This document shows positions 52,307 to 64,000 of a stretch of DNA of 64,000 nucleotides, piece after piece. A model generated the notes under the pieces. That model was not told the DNA's origin. It made no database searches and was given only the letters and a program-made list of their open reading frames with translations. The DNA lies in assembly GCF_963576615.1 (NCBI RefSeq), contig NC_088708.1, positions 45,867,196-45,931,195 on the forward strand. Reading direction: 5' to 3'. This DNA comes from Watersipora subatra. Lineage: Eukaryota > Bryozoa > Gymnolaemata > Cheilostomatida > Watersiporidae. Each line of letters starts with the position of its first letter. Position 1 is the first letter of the stretch. The position numbers and the translations under genes are program-made.

Positions 52307-55056
52307 TCACCCAGAGCAACCCCTACAACCGCAATGTATGCACTCCACTATCTTACCCTGCAAAAGAGAATATGACTTCATTAGTCTTGCTTGCTGACTA
52401 CATACACAAGCACTACCCATGTACTTGCATGATATACAAATACCTGGCATGAACAAATGAAAGAGTAAAAAATAAATCCTTAGGCTAAGTTCATAATTCA
52501 TACTTCTAAATTTGTTCTTCCAAATAGATGTTTAACCTTTTTAAAAGATGGAATTTGAGCAAAAGTAATTGAGCCAACACCTGAACTGATTTCCATCCCA
52601 TAATGTTCTAATATTCTCAGATGGATCGAGATAATTTCATCAGATCAAATGCATTTCAGATGGATCAGCAAGCAGCTATCCTTTTCATCATGCATTGCAC
52701 CGCACACTTTAAACTGACGGCATATGGTTTGAACAAAGTTAAGTTGTTAGAAAGCGAGTGGTAAAACGAGTAGTTTTTCTCAAGATTAAAGCATGACATA
52801 CATTGTAAATAAGTGTGGGCAGGTTGCCGATCTTGCATTGCTACACAAAAAAGCCATTAAAATGTAAAACCTTGAGGGTTCATCATCCGCCCTGAAGGCC
52901 ACAGGTTAGAAGTAAATAAAAGATGATAAAGAAGATACTGTATAATTGAAACAATTGTGTGTGAGAAGTCGTGGGTGATCTATTGCATTTATAAAATGGA
53001 GGAATATGGGTATGACGATATGCAGATTTCGACTGATTCCACAACAGAAGAATCTGCACTCCCATAGTGCAGCCCTATGGGAGTGTTAGATCCAACAGGC
53101 TACAGCATCAACATAAGTTAATGGTCCTGCAGTGAATTGAATTTGTATGTAACGGCTTTACAGTACAGTTGTAACTAAACTAGCACATAATTTGCATGCA
53201 AAAGCAACAGATAATTTCACCAAGTTGGATATTTTGCATGCAAAGATGTAAAGAATGGATACAATGTAAACATGAGCTAGTTAAGCCTTTTGAAGCCTGC
53301 AAGTAAATTGAGAAATGTTCACATTGGGACTGCGTTATGTGCAAAATATTAGTACAAGATAAATGTAGTTTGTACACAATAGGAGAGTTGGCTGAAAGGA
53401 CATTCCTCAAAACTATCCATAGCCAAACCTAAGATGGCAAGCTATCACAGGTACCAGAGACAAATCCTATCTGGTTGTCAATAAAAAATGTTCAGCCCTA
53501 CCTCCTCTAGTTTAGCCTTAGGAACTCTGCAGATACAGTTGGTTCCAAAGTTGGTGTCCCTTGCCTGAATGCATCTAAGACAGCATAAGTTTTCATAGCC
53601 TTGTTTCTTCCATTTAGCAATTAGATTACCATCAGCTATGCGTTCCTTGAGGCAATAATCATATAGCTCTAAAATAACAATAGTTACAGTTAGCAATAGC
53701 ATTCCTAAAAGTTTTAATACGACCACCATTTTTGACTCTTAAGAATGAAAAAAGTATTATAATTATTATTATGAATTAGAGAAAACAAAAAAAAACATTT
53801 CCCCGTTATATTTTTAAGGTGCTCGTATAAAAACAAAGGTAGAGGAGATATGACTAATGATGCAGAATGGAAGGGAATGAGAGAGAAATGAGGGGCAAAT
53901 GAAACACATCACTGGAGGAAGACAAGAAGGATGAAAGAGATGAAGGAGAAATGACAGAACCGGAGGAGAAACAGGCACACTATTGGTTGACAAGAAAGTG
54001 GAAAAAAGGCAATGAAAGGACAGATAATTTTGTTACAGGAGAAACAAATAAGATTATAGATGGAGAGGTGAGACAGAAGGGAGACAAGAAGATAAGAGAA
54101 GAGAATCTTTTGTGAGTAATGCTTTGAACTGCTAGACAGCTTTTTAGGACATTTCCTACAGCAGCATAACAAAGAAGTTTTCATCTTAAATTGAAAAATT
54201 GAGACAACTTCCAGCCAGGATTAGCTCAGTCAACAATGCTGCAACTATAAATAAACCTTAGGAATTCCGTTACAATACTGCATGCAGCTAGAATAGTTGA
54301 AACCAGTTGGCTAGTACCTCTGCTGATGGCCTTTCTTCTATGGTAGAGATCAAAGATATATCTAGATTTCTGGTGATGTAATCGAAATATCGGCCATAGT
54401 GCCTCCACTTTTCTCTTGCCCTCGTGTGGATCGGTTTCAGCTAGCGAAACAAAGGAGACAGTTGTAAGATATACCTCTGTCAAAGACACCTCAGAAATCA
54501 TTATCAAAATGCCCATCAGAGATCAGGATTAAGAAATATTCTATTTTTGTGATGACAGCATCACAGCTCTCACTGAGATGCTATAACACAGCTTACAATG
54601 GCTCAAATTGACTCGCCTCATTCCATTATTAAGATCAAAACAAACTAAACCATGAGCTGACTTACTATTCAGGTAGATTATACATAAAGAGAAAGACTAG
54701 TATGTTTGCAATCACTAGTAAATATTGCCAGATATGAGATGTTCTTACGCTGTACTGAAGAGAGTCGTTCATCGGCTAGAATATTTATCACTGCCAGGTA
54801 TACACAAAATTTAGTGGAAGTGGCCATTAAGAATGGCCCAACAGCGTATAGCCATTAAGTCATTTCTGAAATCTATTTGCATAATTTTTGTATCATAAAA
54901 GGAATGTTGCAATATCCTATATCAGGTTACCCACGCCAAGCATACTAAAAACTGCAATTTACCTTCTTTCATTTTACCATCGAGTTCATCAATGGTAGGC
55001 TCTATAAGCTCCCAACCATCTGGTGGTGGCTTCCGACTTCTCTTCACCTTTGGCAT
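52307..55056 (-). CDS. BUD31: BUD31 homolog (G10 protein), spliceosome component
   Basis: Four exons on the minus strand: 54963-55056, 54318-54440, 53502-53668 and 52307-52357; 435 nt, 144 aa, equal to the human length. BUD31/G10 is a nuclear spliceosomal protein (Bact and C complexes) with zinc-cysteine clusters. The sequence starts [20 protein letters not shown], then has [72 protein letters not shown] and the terminal [11 protein letters not shown]. All conserved cysteines that I can place are present. Splice sites are GT-AG in phase. It converges on CCT1 with 177 bp between stop codons. Confidence 0.97.
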
Positions 55057-58000
55057 ACTTTTCCAGAGTAACAAAAACTCCTATTGTAAACACAACAAGC
55101 ATGAATGATTGGCTTACGATCACCTTAGCATATAAATGTTATTAAATTAAATGTTAACTTTGAGCAAATATTTGATTCAACATAGAATCAATTTCCAGCA
55201 GATGACATATAGAGTTCTTACATCGCACAGTTTTGTAAATCAGTAGCCTACATATGTGTACAGTTCTCCTTTGTGCAGTCTGGTTCTACCGTGTTCAAAC
55301 TATATTTAACAGTATTTTTCCTTTTTATGTTTAGAACCGTGGGTCCTAGAAATGCTAATGTGAGTGATAGCAGTGGTAAAAGAAACAATGCTTTTATTTG
55401 AACAAAATCAAAAATTTCAGCGAGCATCGTTGAATTAATTTGTTAAACAAATATAAAGTCATACTATAGCTACTGTAATGAAGAAAGTAAAAATAAAGCG
55501 TAAAAAAGAAGCCTAGAATGAATAAAACTAGAAAGGCCAGGTATGACAACTACCGACAAAATGTAAAAAAGTGAAATACAAAATGAAAGAATATAAATAA
55601 GTTGTCAATATAAATTTCATGAAGGCCAAGTAAGATCACCACCTCTTCTTACGCACTGTCCATCTTCTGTATTGCCAAGGTTACACATCTGTCTGATTTC
55701 AATGTAAACCTATTTTGAATTATCATTTTTTTATTCAAGTTTCTTAAAATTAATTAAATTTGTTCCATTTAATTTTTAGTTGCAAATTTTTATATAATGC
55801 CTTTGTTTTAATGCTATATATAACTATCTGAAGAATTAATTGCTAATTTTTTGAGTAGTGGCACAAGTTATATGATATATCATTGTATTCTTACAAGAAT
55901 ATTTGTTCCAAAATGTGACGGTTAAAAAAAAATAGCTTCATGCTGAGGTTTGACTATATTTTGGTAGTCGGCCCGCAAGACACTAAATTGATTTTACAAA
56001 ATTTGATTTTTATTAAACAAGTTAGGGAGTTCTTGACCTAGCATTTGTCAGTAAATATTTAGTTTTGTTAAGTTGTTCTTAAAATATTTCAATAAGTGTG
56101 TGTCCCAGAACTAAAAGACACTCACACACAATTATTGCCAAGGTACAAAATTCAAGGCACCCAAACGAAAAACATTGCAGCATTATGAAGATCTCCTACA
56201 TTAGATCTTACAAAATGTAACTTTAGCCAAACCTTAATCAACAAATATAACTGAGCTGAAAAAGTGTTCTGTTCATGACACCAAGAATTGATGATATTAG
56301 GAGAAAAGATAAAAACAACATACTAATAATACTAAATCTAACCCGTCACAATGTTTCAAGGATGTTTCCTGATAAATGCAAAACACCATATATCATATAT
56401 GTATCATATTAATATCTCGCATAATATGTATATCACATTAATATGTATACATTAATCATTTATGTGCAAAATTGAATAGTGCTTTCTTTAAGCTTTGCAA
56501 TAATGAAATAAATAATAAACCAACAAGTTAATGTGATTTATTTTTCATCCACACACTTCGACGTCAAAATAACAAAAGAAGTATTTTTGAAAAGTAGCAT
56601 TTTATGATCTTAACCAAATCCCAAAGAAAACTCGCAAGTTGTCAGTAACACAAGCTGTAATGATTAAATTGTCGCTAAATAAGTTTAACTGAAAGGGCCA
56701 GTAAAACTTATCTACTCCGTTGTCAGTTAAGTACTCAACTATTACTACCATATATGTACCATCATATACGGTATACATATTAAGTACTGTATAAGTATTA
56801 TCTTGACTCCATCGCAATACTATTAAATTGCTAGCTTTTAAAATACTTTTGTTCAACTTAGTTTAACATGTCAATAGATGCGAAGGTTCTGCAATGCGTG
56901 AGTTCAATAAAGTGAGTGGTAATCATATGAGGAGTAACGTATTCTAATTTATACCAGATATAGTTTATTCTAACTTAATGCAGTATTTGTAAAAAATTTA
57001 TTATTTTCGCTTATAATTTAGACCAGACTTTTTACTATGACATATAAAACGGTAATGCTTCGAGAAATACTCCCTATGTCAAGACAACTATTTGCTCATA
57101 ATTAATGTTTTATGAGAACAAATTTATACGCAGAGGTAATCAATGATAAGGTTTCGCTTTATGCTTCAAACTAAACGTTTTTAAGTAAAAAACTAAACTT
57201 TAGTTTGTATTGATTCTAGAGATTAGTTACGAATTTAATTTTTATAAAAAAAAATCAGCCTTCATCAGATAGCTTATGAATGGATTCATAGATTTTTAAA
57301 GGAATGAATGTACAAGTGAACAACTTGATCAGGGCTGTTGCATTAGCGTGAACAGTCTTGGATTTTACAGACATCCATGATATATATGATATTCATTAAG
57401 AGCATGCTAAAGATAATTGTACGGTGAGGCTGTACCTAAAACGGAATTAATGTAAATGTGTTGTAGATGTAGAGTAGATAATCATTATGATACCAGCCTT
57501 CTAAATAAGTGCTAACAGAGCTTTTATAAAACACTATACACACTGCTTTTATAGAATTAATTAAGAAAAGCATGCAAATATATCGTATAGCATTTCTCAT
57601 CAATTTGTTATGACTCGAGCTCTTACAATAAGTAACTGTTAGTGAATAACGGCATAACATAGACTAGAGCATCACATGTTCTTTTTCCTACAAATTTGAG
57701 GTAAACTTATTGCAAACCTATAATTAGTTTTATTTACAAACGCGCTAAAGTAATAGAGAAAACATAAGTGAGTGGTGCTAGATCATAATAGTAAGTTATT
57801 GTTTGGTTGTGTAGTTAGTTAAAGTGGGCTACATTTGTAGCACAACAACATAGATAAAATATGACATATTGGCAAAAATTCTTTACGTTCTATTGAGCTA
57901 TTCAAATTTTGTTTTTAGGATCATTCGCAAAGCGCTTGCTCAAAATATTCTGTTGACGTCGACCCTTGTACAATTGCTCCCTATCCGAAATTTTTCGTTG

Positions 58001-58592
58001 CAGGGTAGCCTTTCTCACTTGTGAAATAATCTGCGCTAAGCAACATTAAACATCACTATAATTAAAATTAATGATAATTTTATGTGCGTCTTATAGATCA
58101 AAATCGAAATGAAAATTAAACACCCACTTCTAGTTGAAAAAATAATTACGCTAAAAAAAAGTCGGTTTTGGTCGAGCGATCTGGATATACGCCTACAAAA
58201 AAACTAAATGGAACTGGTGAGATGGAGTCAAACAATCAGAGTCAAGAATACGTACGGGGAAATTGAGATTTAGTCGAAAAACTAATGGTCGAAACCGTTG
58301 TTGCCATTGCATACCTACCTATGGTAATACATCTATGTTTGCGACTAAAGACTAAAGACGTTTGTGTCAGATTATGGTGTGCTCAGATCTCCACTCAGAT
58401 CTTATCAAGTTGTCCGTTACTGAACATTACCTACTCGAATATTATCTACTCGTAAATCTTTTGGCGACGTGTCTTTAATATTTTTAAGACAGACTATGCA
58501 ATAATCGTTACCGCTAAGTTACCGCTAAGTGGGCAGAGTCATATCCGGCGAGTTTCAAGTACATGTAGTACATACTAAAGTCCATTTTTTAG
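55057..58592. other. Divergent spacer between BUD31 and the DHRS4-like gene
   Basis: 3.5 kb, AT-rich. I found no supported exon, RNA gene or transposon ends. Both promoters should lie here. Confidence 0.4.
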
Positions 58593-61500
58593 ATGAATTT
58601 CAGCAAGCATCTAACGAATAAAGGTGTACCCTTTGCTAGATTTTGTTGCAACGTAGCAATGGGTCGTTTGAGTGGAAAAGTTGCAATTGTTACTGGTTCT
58701 ACAGAAGGGTAAGTTGGCAAACACTGTAGCACGGTTCACCTGAACCATTAGAGAAAATTAAACTTGTAGAGATTGCTGACATGAATGGATAACGTCTTTT
58801 CAATACGAATAACAAAAATATAATTTTAGTACATTGCTCAGTGGGTTATTCTTACTTGGTTCTCACTAAAGCTGAAAGAAATAGAAGTGCCTATAGCTAT
58901 CTGTAACCTGAGGTTCATCATGTTCATCATTGATTACCACAATAAAGATTGCTCATATATAAGTAGCTTGACCATTAAACATACATTTGTGTTGTCAACC
59001 GCATAACCATCTATAGAAATGTTCCTATGTGTATATCTTTGACACATAGATGCTATGTGTAGTAAGGATAATGTAGGCTCCAACTAGTTTGCGACTCAGC
59101 ATAAGATAGTTAAAATCAGAATTACAGCATAGAATTTGTGCACTTTTCCTACAGACGTGTTTTACCATCCTGTATGCTCTGCTCCAGTCTTCTTTGTTTG
59201 AGTCAACTGCTACTGAAATGCATTTTAGTATAGGATTTGCTATTGCACAACGCCTGGGTCAAGATGGAGCTCATGTAGTCATTAGCAGCAGAAATAAGAA
59301 AAAAGTGGATAAAGCTTTAGAAGAACTAAAGTCTGAAAATCTGTCTGTTTCTGGGGTTTCATGTCAAGTGAACAATGCTGAACACCGAAGAGAGCTTATT
59401 CGAAAGGTTTTGTCATACATACTTTTATATTAGTATTAGCAGTAAAATCACCATGTATTGGCATTAACTATAGTATAATTAAATACGTACTATATTATTG
59501 ACTAGAAATTCCTCTGTCATACAGCCCATGACCAAAGTGATAATGGAAAAAGAAAGGTACTGTCAGTTGAGAAATGCAATATTAGCAGTCAAATGGCTTG
59601 GGAAACAGTCCCAACATCGACAAGTCCGAACCTAGACAAGTCCCAATCTCGACAGAGGTTGGTCCGAATCTAGACAAAGGTTGGTCCGAACATCGACAAA
59701 GGCTGATGCAGTTTTACAATAATTTAATCTTCAACAAATAATAAATGTCTTTTTGCAGTTCTATCCTCACTTCAAAAAATAAAAATCAAAGCTACTCACT
59801 GAAGTTTAGATTTCAAATAAAACATTTTGCTAGCATAACAGTCAACCATATTTATGATTGTTACTTGTTTTAGCATTCGTTCTATATTTAGGTTGGGCAA
59901 AATATTGTTAGGCCTACATAAGCTGGGGAGTGCTGCATCAAATGGATCACAAGATATTTTTGCGCAAATAAATCTTTTACATATAAATCGCTCATTTACT
60001 ATGAAAATAGTAGATGGTAAAATAGTAAAACTGCTGTCGAGATTGGGCCAGCTGTTGTCGATATACAATATCTTCGAGTTTCAAACCAGTCGAGGTTCGG
60101 ACTATAAACCAAATGGCACTGCAGTGCAATAGGAGAACTGCAATGGTAGCTGCAATGGTAGCAGTAATGTACTGGGTGTTATTATGTACAACAAACAGCA
60201 ATAATGGAAGGAAAAGATTATATGTTCATATCTCTTCCCTTGCAATAGGAGAAATGCAATATTAGAAGTAAAATGGCAAGCTGCTGTGTAATATACACAG
60301 GCCGGGGGCCTGTATATCATTGGTCATAGCAACCAATATCAAGAAGTTGTAATATTTATCTAGATTTCTGTATTTATATCTAAAAAATTATGCTGAATTT
60401 AGAAATCTAAACAGATTTTAGCTGGTTGTCATAGAAATAGATGTATATCTATAAGAAAATGTAGGCCTATTACTTAACTTTGCAGATATTAAAAACAGCT
60501 TAGCAGTGCCGCGATATTGGGCACAGCCGCCAGTATCATCAACAAAATCTTTAGAAAAATAATAACAGTAACATATTGCACACCATCGGTCACTATATAC
60601 TTCGATCTTGTAAATTCGAATGATTATTTTTATAACTAAATCTTATAATAATCTTATAAAATCGAATAATTATTCTTACAATTAAATATTGTAATATTCT
60701 TATAAGAATTGTTAGAAAAATATCATCGTCATTCCCTTTATTTTCACTGCTTTGAACATCAGTTGGAATACCAAAGTACTCATTATAAGTGTCCAAAATG
60801 TCAGAATTCGATAGAATCAGGAAAAAAGAAACGATTACTTTTCAGTACTTCTACGTTAATTACAGAAACCTTCGGCAATTGGACAATGCCATAGACTGGT
60901 GAAATGTGCACGTTTTTTTTCTTGACGACTTAATAGTTCTACTCTCTGTTACACGGCCTTTCGTTGGCTGGTCTTAATTTTGATTAAAAAAGGTTTGTTA
61001 AGTTTTAATGGCGATTTTAGGCCAAATTAATCTGTCTAGTTATGTATAGTCCGATCAGATGGGTTAGTTATAGGATATTGTGTCAACTTTTCAAAGACTT
61101 AGTAACATATTTAAATAGGTTTATATGTGTTTTGTATCATTATTATACTTAAACGACTCTACACAAAAATGGTTAAGTTTTTTGATGGGATTTCGGTACA
61201 AGGGTTTGGTAACGGCCGTTGACGGATAATTTTTTGGGAGTTGTGTGCGCATATGCATTTATCATAAAGCTCTCAAACAATCGCTTTGGTCGTGGGATTA
61301 TAGCATAACTTCTGATGTACACATTGTTATATTAACATTTGTAAAACCAATGATATAAAAAAATTGGGGGGAGGGTTTATATCATTGGTAAAACATACTG
61401 ATAATACTATTTCTGTCAAAGATCTTCATAAATACATTTACCAATTTGCCTTCCTGCTTAAGCTTTATAGCTAAAAATATTCTGTGAAACTGTGAAAAAC

Positions 61501-62741
61501 TGTGAAACCAATTTCTCTCATTTAAAGGATGATACAATTTTTTTTTTGGCCATATTTTTACAACACATTCTTAATAAAGGAGATTTATTTTATATGGTTT
61601 CTGTATAGCTACATGTACATATAATAAATGATTTATTAATCTATATTTTTTTGAAAATATAGATCAATAATGGTAAAGATGTTCATTACATCGGTTAAAA
61701 CACGCATAATGACGTTGCGTCACTCGTAACGATGACCAGATGGCCTCATGAGGTGAATGCCCATCGTCGCACAGTTAATAAAAACAGCTTATAAAGTTGC
61801 AGGTAATGTAGTGTAAAGATACAGAAATAGTATCAAGCGATGAGTAAAGCAATGTAATGCTTATAAGCTCTTTTTATTACTTGTGCAATGCGATATTCAG
61901 CTAGTACAGCTATATATCTCAATACCAGAATTACCAACTCATGTGCTACCAAGTTTAGAGTTTTGGCATTCTCTTTTCTTTTTGTCAATGTTGCTTAACC
62001 AAAGATGACTTACCTTACAGACAGTAGATGAACAAGGAGGCATCGACATTCTTGTATCAAACGCAGGCTGCAGTCCACATTTTGGGCCGATGCTTGAGGT
62101 ACGTCTGGTCTGGCCTGCATTGGCCATACATAAAACCTATCTTTTTGGTAGGCTGCTGCACTGGATGTTACACTCTTTGTGTCATTTTACATCATAATTC
62201 AGACATCACCATGTAAAAAGCTTTTTCTTTTCATTGTTGCAGATTTCAGAAGATGCCTGGGACAAGGCGAGTACTACTACTCATTTCACTCACTTGATTT
62301 GATCATCTGGTATTCTTACTGCACACTAGAGCTGGTTGTATCATGAGATGAGTTATCATAATTTCTGTTGCGCTTTTCTTTATGAGGCAAACGAACCTGT
62401 TGTAGCTTTGGGATACAAATGTGAAGGCAGGGTTTATGCTGTGCAAGGAGGTTGTGCCTCATATGAGAACACGAGGGTAGGTACTTGCATGACATCTTTT
62501 GTGTAGGTCTGTAAGAACAGTGCAGTGCTTCTGTTGCTTTATTTGCTGCTGATTTTAGATTCTGGTAGAATCTCATATTTCTTCAAACTTCCTTTAAGCT
62601 CCTTTTTCCTCAGTCTTGTTCCTGCTGTATATTTGTTTTTTGTTTTGTTTTAGTAAACGTATCTTTAAAGTTAGCTATTCATATTGTAGAAGTGGTTCCA
62701 TTGTGTTTGTCTCATCAGTGGCAGCGTACCAGCCCTTTCCT
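58593..62741 (+). CDS. DHRS4: DHRS4-like short-chain dehydrogenase/reductase (5' part, continues beyond window)
   Basis: Six exons are visible: 58593-58708, 59229-59406, 62021-62098, 62243-62266, 62406-62476 and 62690-62741, in phase, about 173 residues. DHRS4-type enzymes are NADPH-dependent carbonyl/retinal reductases of the classical SDR family. Seen here: the Rossmann motif VTGSTEGIG (TGxxxGxG); AQRLGQDGAHVVISSRNKKK (the Arg after the second strand favours NADP); ILVSNAG (NNAG-like motif); NVKAGFMLCKEVVPHM; and IVFVSSVAAY with the catalytic Ser region. The YxxxK motif and the C-terminus (peroxisomal signal in mammals) lie outside the window. A 35-residue N-terminal extension before MGRLSGK is possible; translation could instead begin at 58659. 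Exon 4 is only 24 nt and its 3' splice donor is GC (AAG|GCGAGT). The orthology call to DHRS4 is by resemblance. Confidence 0.88.
59407..62020. other. Large intron 2 of the DHRS4-like gene
   Basis: Contains a run of related CGAACATCGACAAAGG/CCTAGACAAG words at 59605-59705, related GAGAAATGCAATATTAG words at about 59570 and 60250, and a decayed CCCGGCGTTGC-family tail near 61870-61905 (-). No exon seen. Confidence 0.45.
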
Positions 62742-64000
62742 GTAAGTTATCACCTACATGTTTTTATTTTTTCTGAAATCTTTCATGTAATAGGTATGTC
62801 TTTTCATTTCTTAGCATAGTTTACAAAACTAGCGCTATTATATTTAACTGTCTGTAGTATGTTGGGTGATATATATGCTCGTAGTGTTTAGTAACTAACA
62901 AAAATGTCATTAAATTTCTTTGTATGCTAACATGGCCAAAATGGAATTTACCACCAGATTTTTGTACAAAAGAAACATGAAGTGTTTCTTTTTATTCTGA
63001 CACTTACGGTTTTATAAATTTTGTTAGCAGGCGTGACGTTTTGTCTCTTTCAAGCTGATTTTTAATAGAACTTTGTTTTGTCATTTTCAAGTGGCACAAA
63101 ATTGCTTAACCCATAGAAGCCCTACACATGCTTAGAGACATCATTTTAACGGAAAAATAGAAATTTTCCGTGTTTCTATCTAAAGCATTAGATCTAGGGA
63201 AAGTTTTCAGATGCTACACTAAAACTAAAAGTTGTAAAATTCGGGATTTGCATTTGTTAATCTGCACGGCACCAGTTTTTCTTTCGCCAATGCTTGTTTT
63301 CACACAGCATGACTACGTCACAAATGACAATCTAACATTTAGTATAGCATTTGCTTAAGGCCTTAATAAACTGCTTTGGATGTATTCAGAGACAATGTAT
63401 AATTTTGTCTGTTGCTGTGTTCTGTTGCTTCCTAGTAGTGAATGACTCACTCTTTTTAAGGATGAACTCGAACCCACAAATGACTGTCACAAAAGCCTTA
63501 AGTAAGATTATGATATAGAAAAATAGTACAAAACTACAATCCTGATCACAGACTCCATCCTTAACTTTTGATCTCTAGTTTTATTGGGAAAGTGTAAGAA
63601 TTTATTTGAAAGATTGAAATTGAAACTTATCATGAAGTTGTGAATAAACTAAAATTTTTCCTAGAGGCTGTCAAATAAATTTATTGAAAAGTAATTTACA
63701 AAAAAGTGTTTTACAACATTTGCAATTTAATATTTTTTGTTAGCACAAATTAAAACAAAGAATTGGTAGTTGCTTTCTCTTGGCCTGGAAAATGCAATAC
63801 TTTATAAAGGTTAGTTTTATAATTAAATCTTATCATTCCATCCTAGCATTAGTTTCATATCAGGGAAATCTTTAAATATAATGAATTAATTTCCGTAATG
63901 AGAAGAAATTTAATTTAAAGAAGATGAATTAGAGGAATGTGTTTTTAGTGTGCGAATGCAATGATAAGCTATAATACGAAGAACATGTCTGCACATTTGA
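62742..64000. other. Intron of the DHRS4-like gene to the window edge
   Basis: The next expected exon (with the YxxxK catalytic motif) is not found here, so this is intron sequence up to 64000. Confidence 0.5.

Noticed and set aside
60709-60894. 61-aa ORF with a KCPKC motif
   Set aside because: A single CxxC is not enough for a zinc domain; no second half, and the location is a large intron.

Overview
This is a eukaryotic nuclear window, AT-rich and intron-rich, from an invertebrate animal. The host proteins are clearly metazoan (RRAGC, CCT1/TCP1-alpha, BUD31, a DHRS4-type dehydrogenase, a mitochondrial crotonase). The transposon mix (Ty3/gypsy, RTE-like and CR1/Jockey-like LINEs, Tc1, piggyBac, hAT, pogo-like, tRNA-derived SINEs) fits a marine invertebrate, perhaps a lophotrochozoan. 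I cannot name the species from sequence alone.

Layout. Positions 1-14,164 hold no host gene that I can support. They contain a decayed Ty3/gypsy relic (about 369-2800, + strand), a structurally complete and apparently young Ty3/gypsy element (3375-9171, - strand) with identical 105-bp LTRs, small hAT and other inverted-repeat elements, and a full-length but stop-interrupted Tc1 element (12448-13880). RRAGC runs 14165-25238 (+, nine exons), with a 754-bp array of a 22-bp palindromic satellite and several SINE copies in its introns. A mitochondrial enoyl-CoA hydratase-like gene converges on it (26186-36375, -, seven exons); its largest intron holds a decayed LINE with a second LINE nested inside. 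After a 3.3-kb divergent spacer comes CCT1 (39696-52129, +, nine exons, 556 aa), whose introns are packed with DNA transposons. BUD31 (52307-55056, -, four exons, 144 aa) converges on CCT1 so closely that the two poly(A) signals are about 10 bp apart. A 3.5-kb spacer leads to the 5' part of a DHRS4-like gene (58593 to beyond the window end, +).

The host genes do not form one pathway: nutrient signalling to mTORC1 (RRAGC), CoA-thioester chemistry (crotonase), chaperonin folding (CCT1), splicing (BUD31) and carbonyl reduction (DHRS4-like). All exon joins were checked by reading frame and by resemblance to the families.

The most unusual observations are these. (1) Two different Tc1-type transposons each carry, just downstream of the transposase stop and in the transposase sense, a perfect replication-dependent histone mRNA 3' stem-loop followed by a purine-rich histone-downstream-element-like AAAAGAG, which suggests a DNA transposon that uses histone-type 3' end formation. 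(2) The intact Ty3/gypsy element has a third ORF in the env position with an SGNH/GDSL-hydrolase-like domain (Ser, Asp and His of the triad retained) fused to a long charged coiled coil. (3) gag and pol of that element are in one frame, separated only by a UGA followed by CUA, a classic stop-codon readthrough context.
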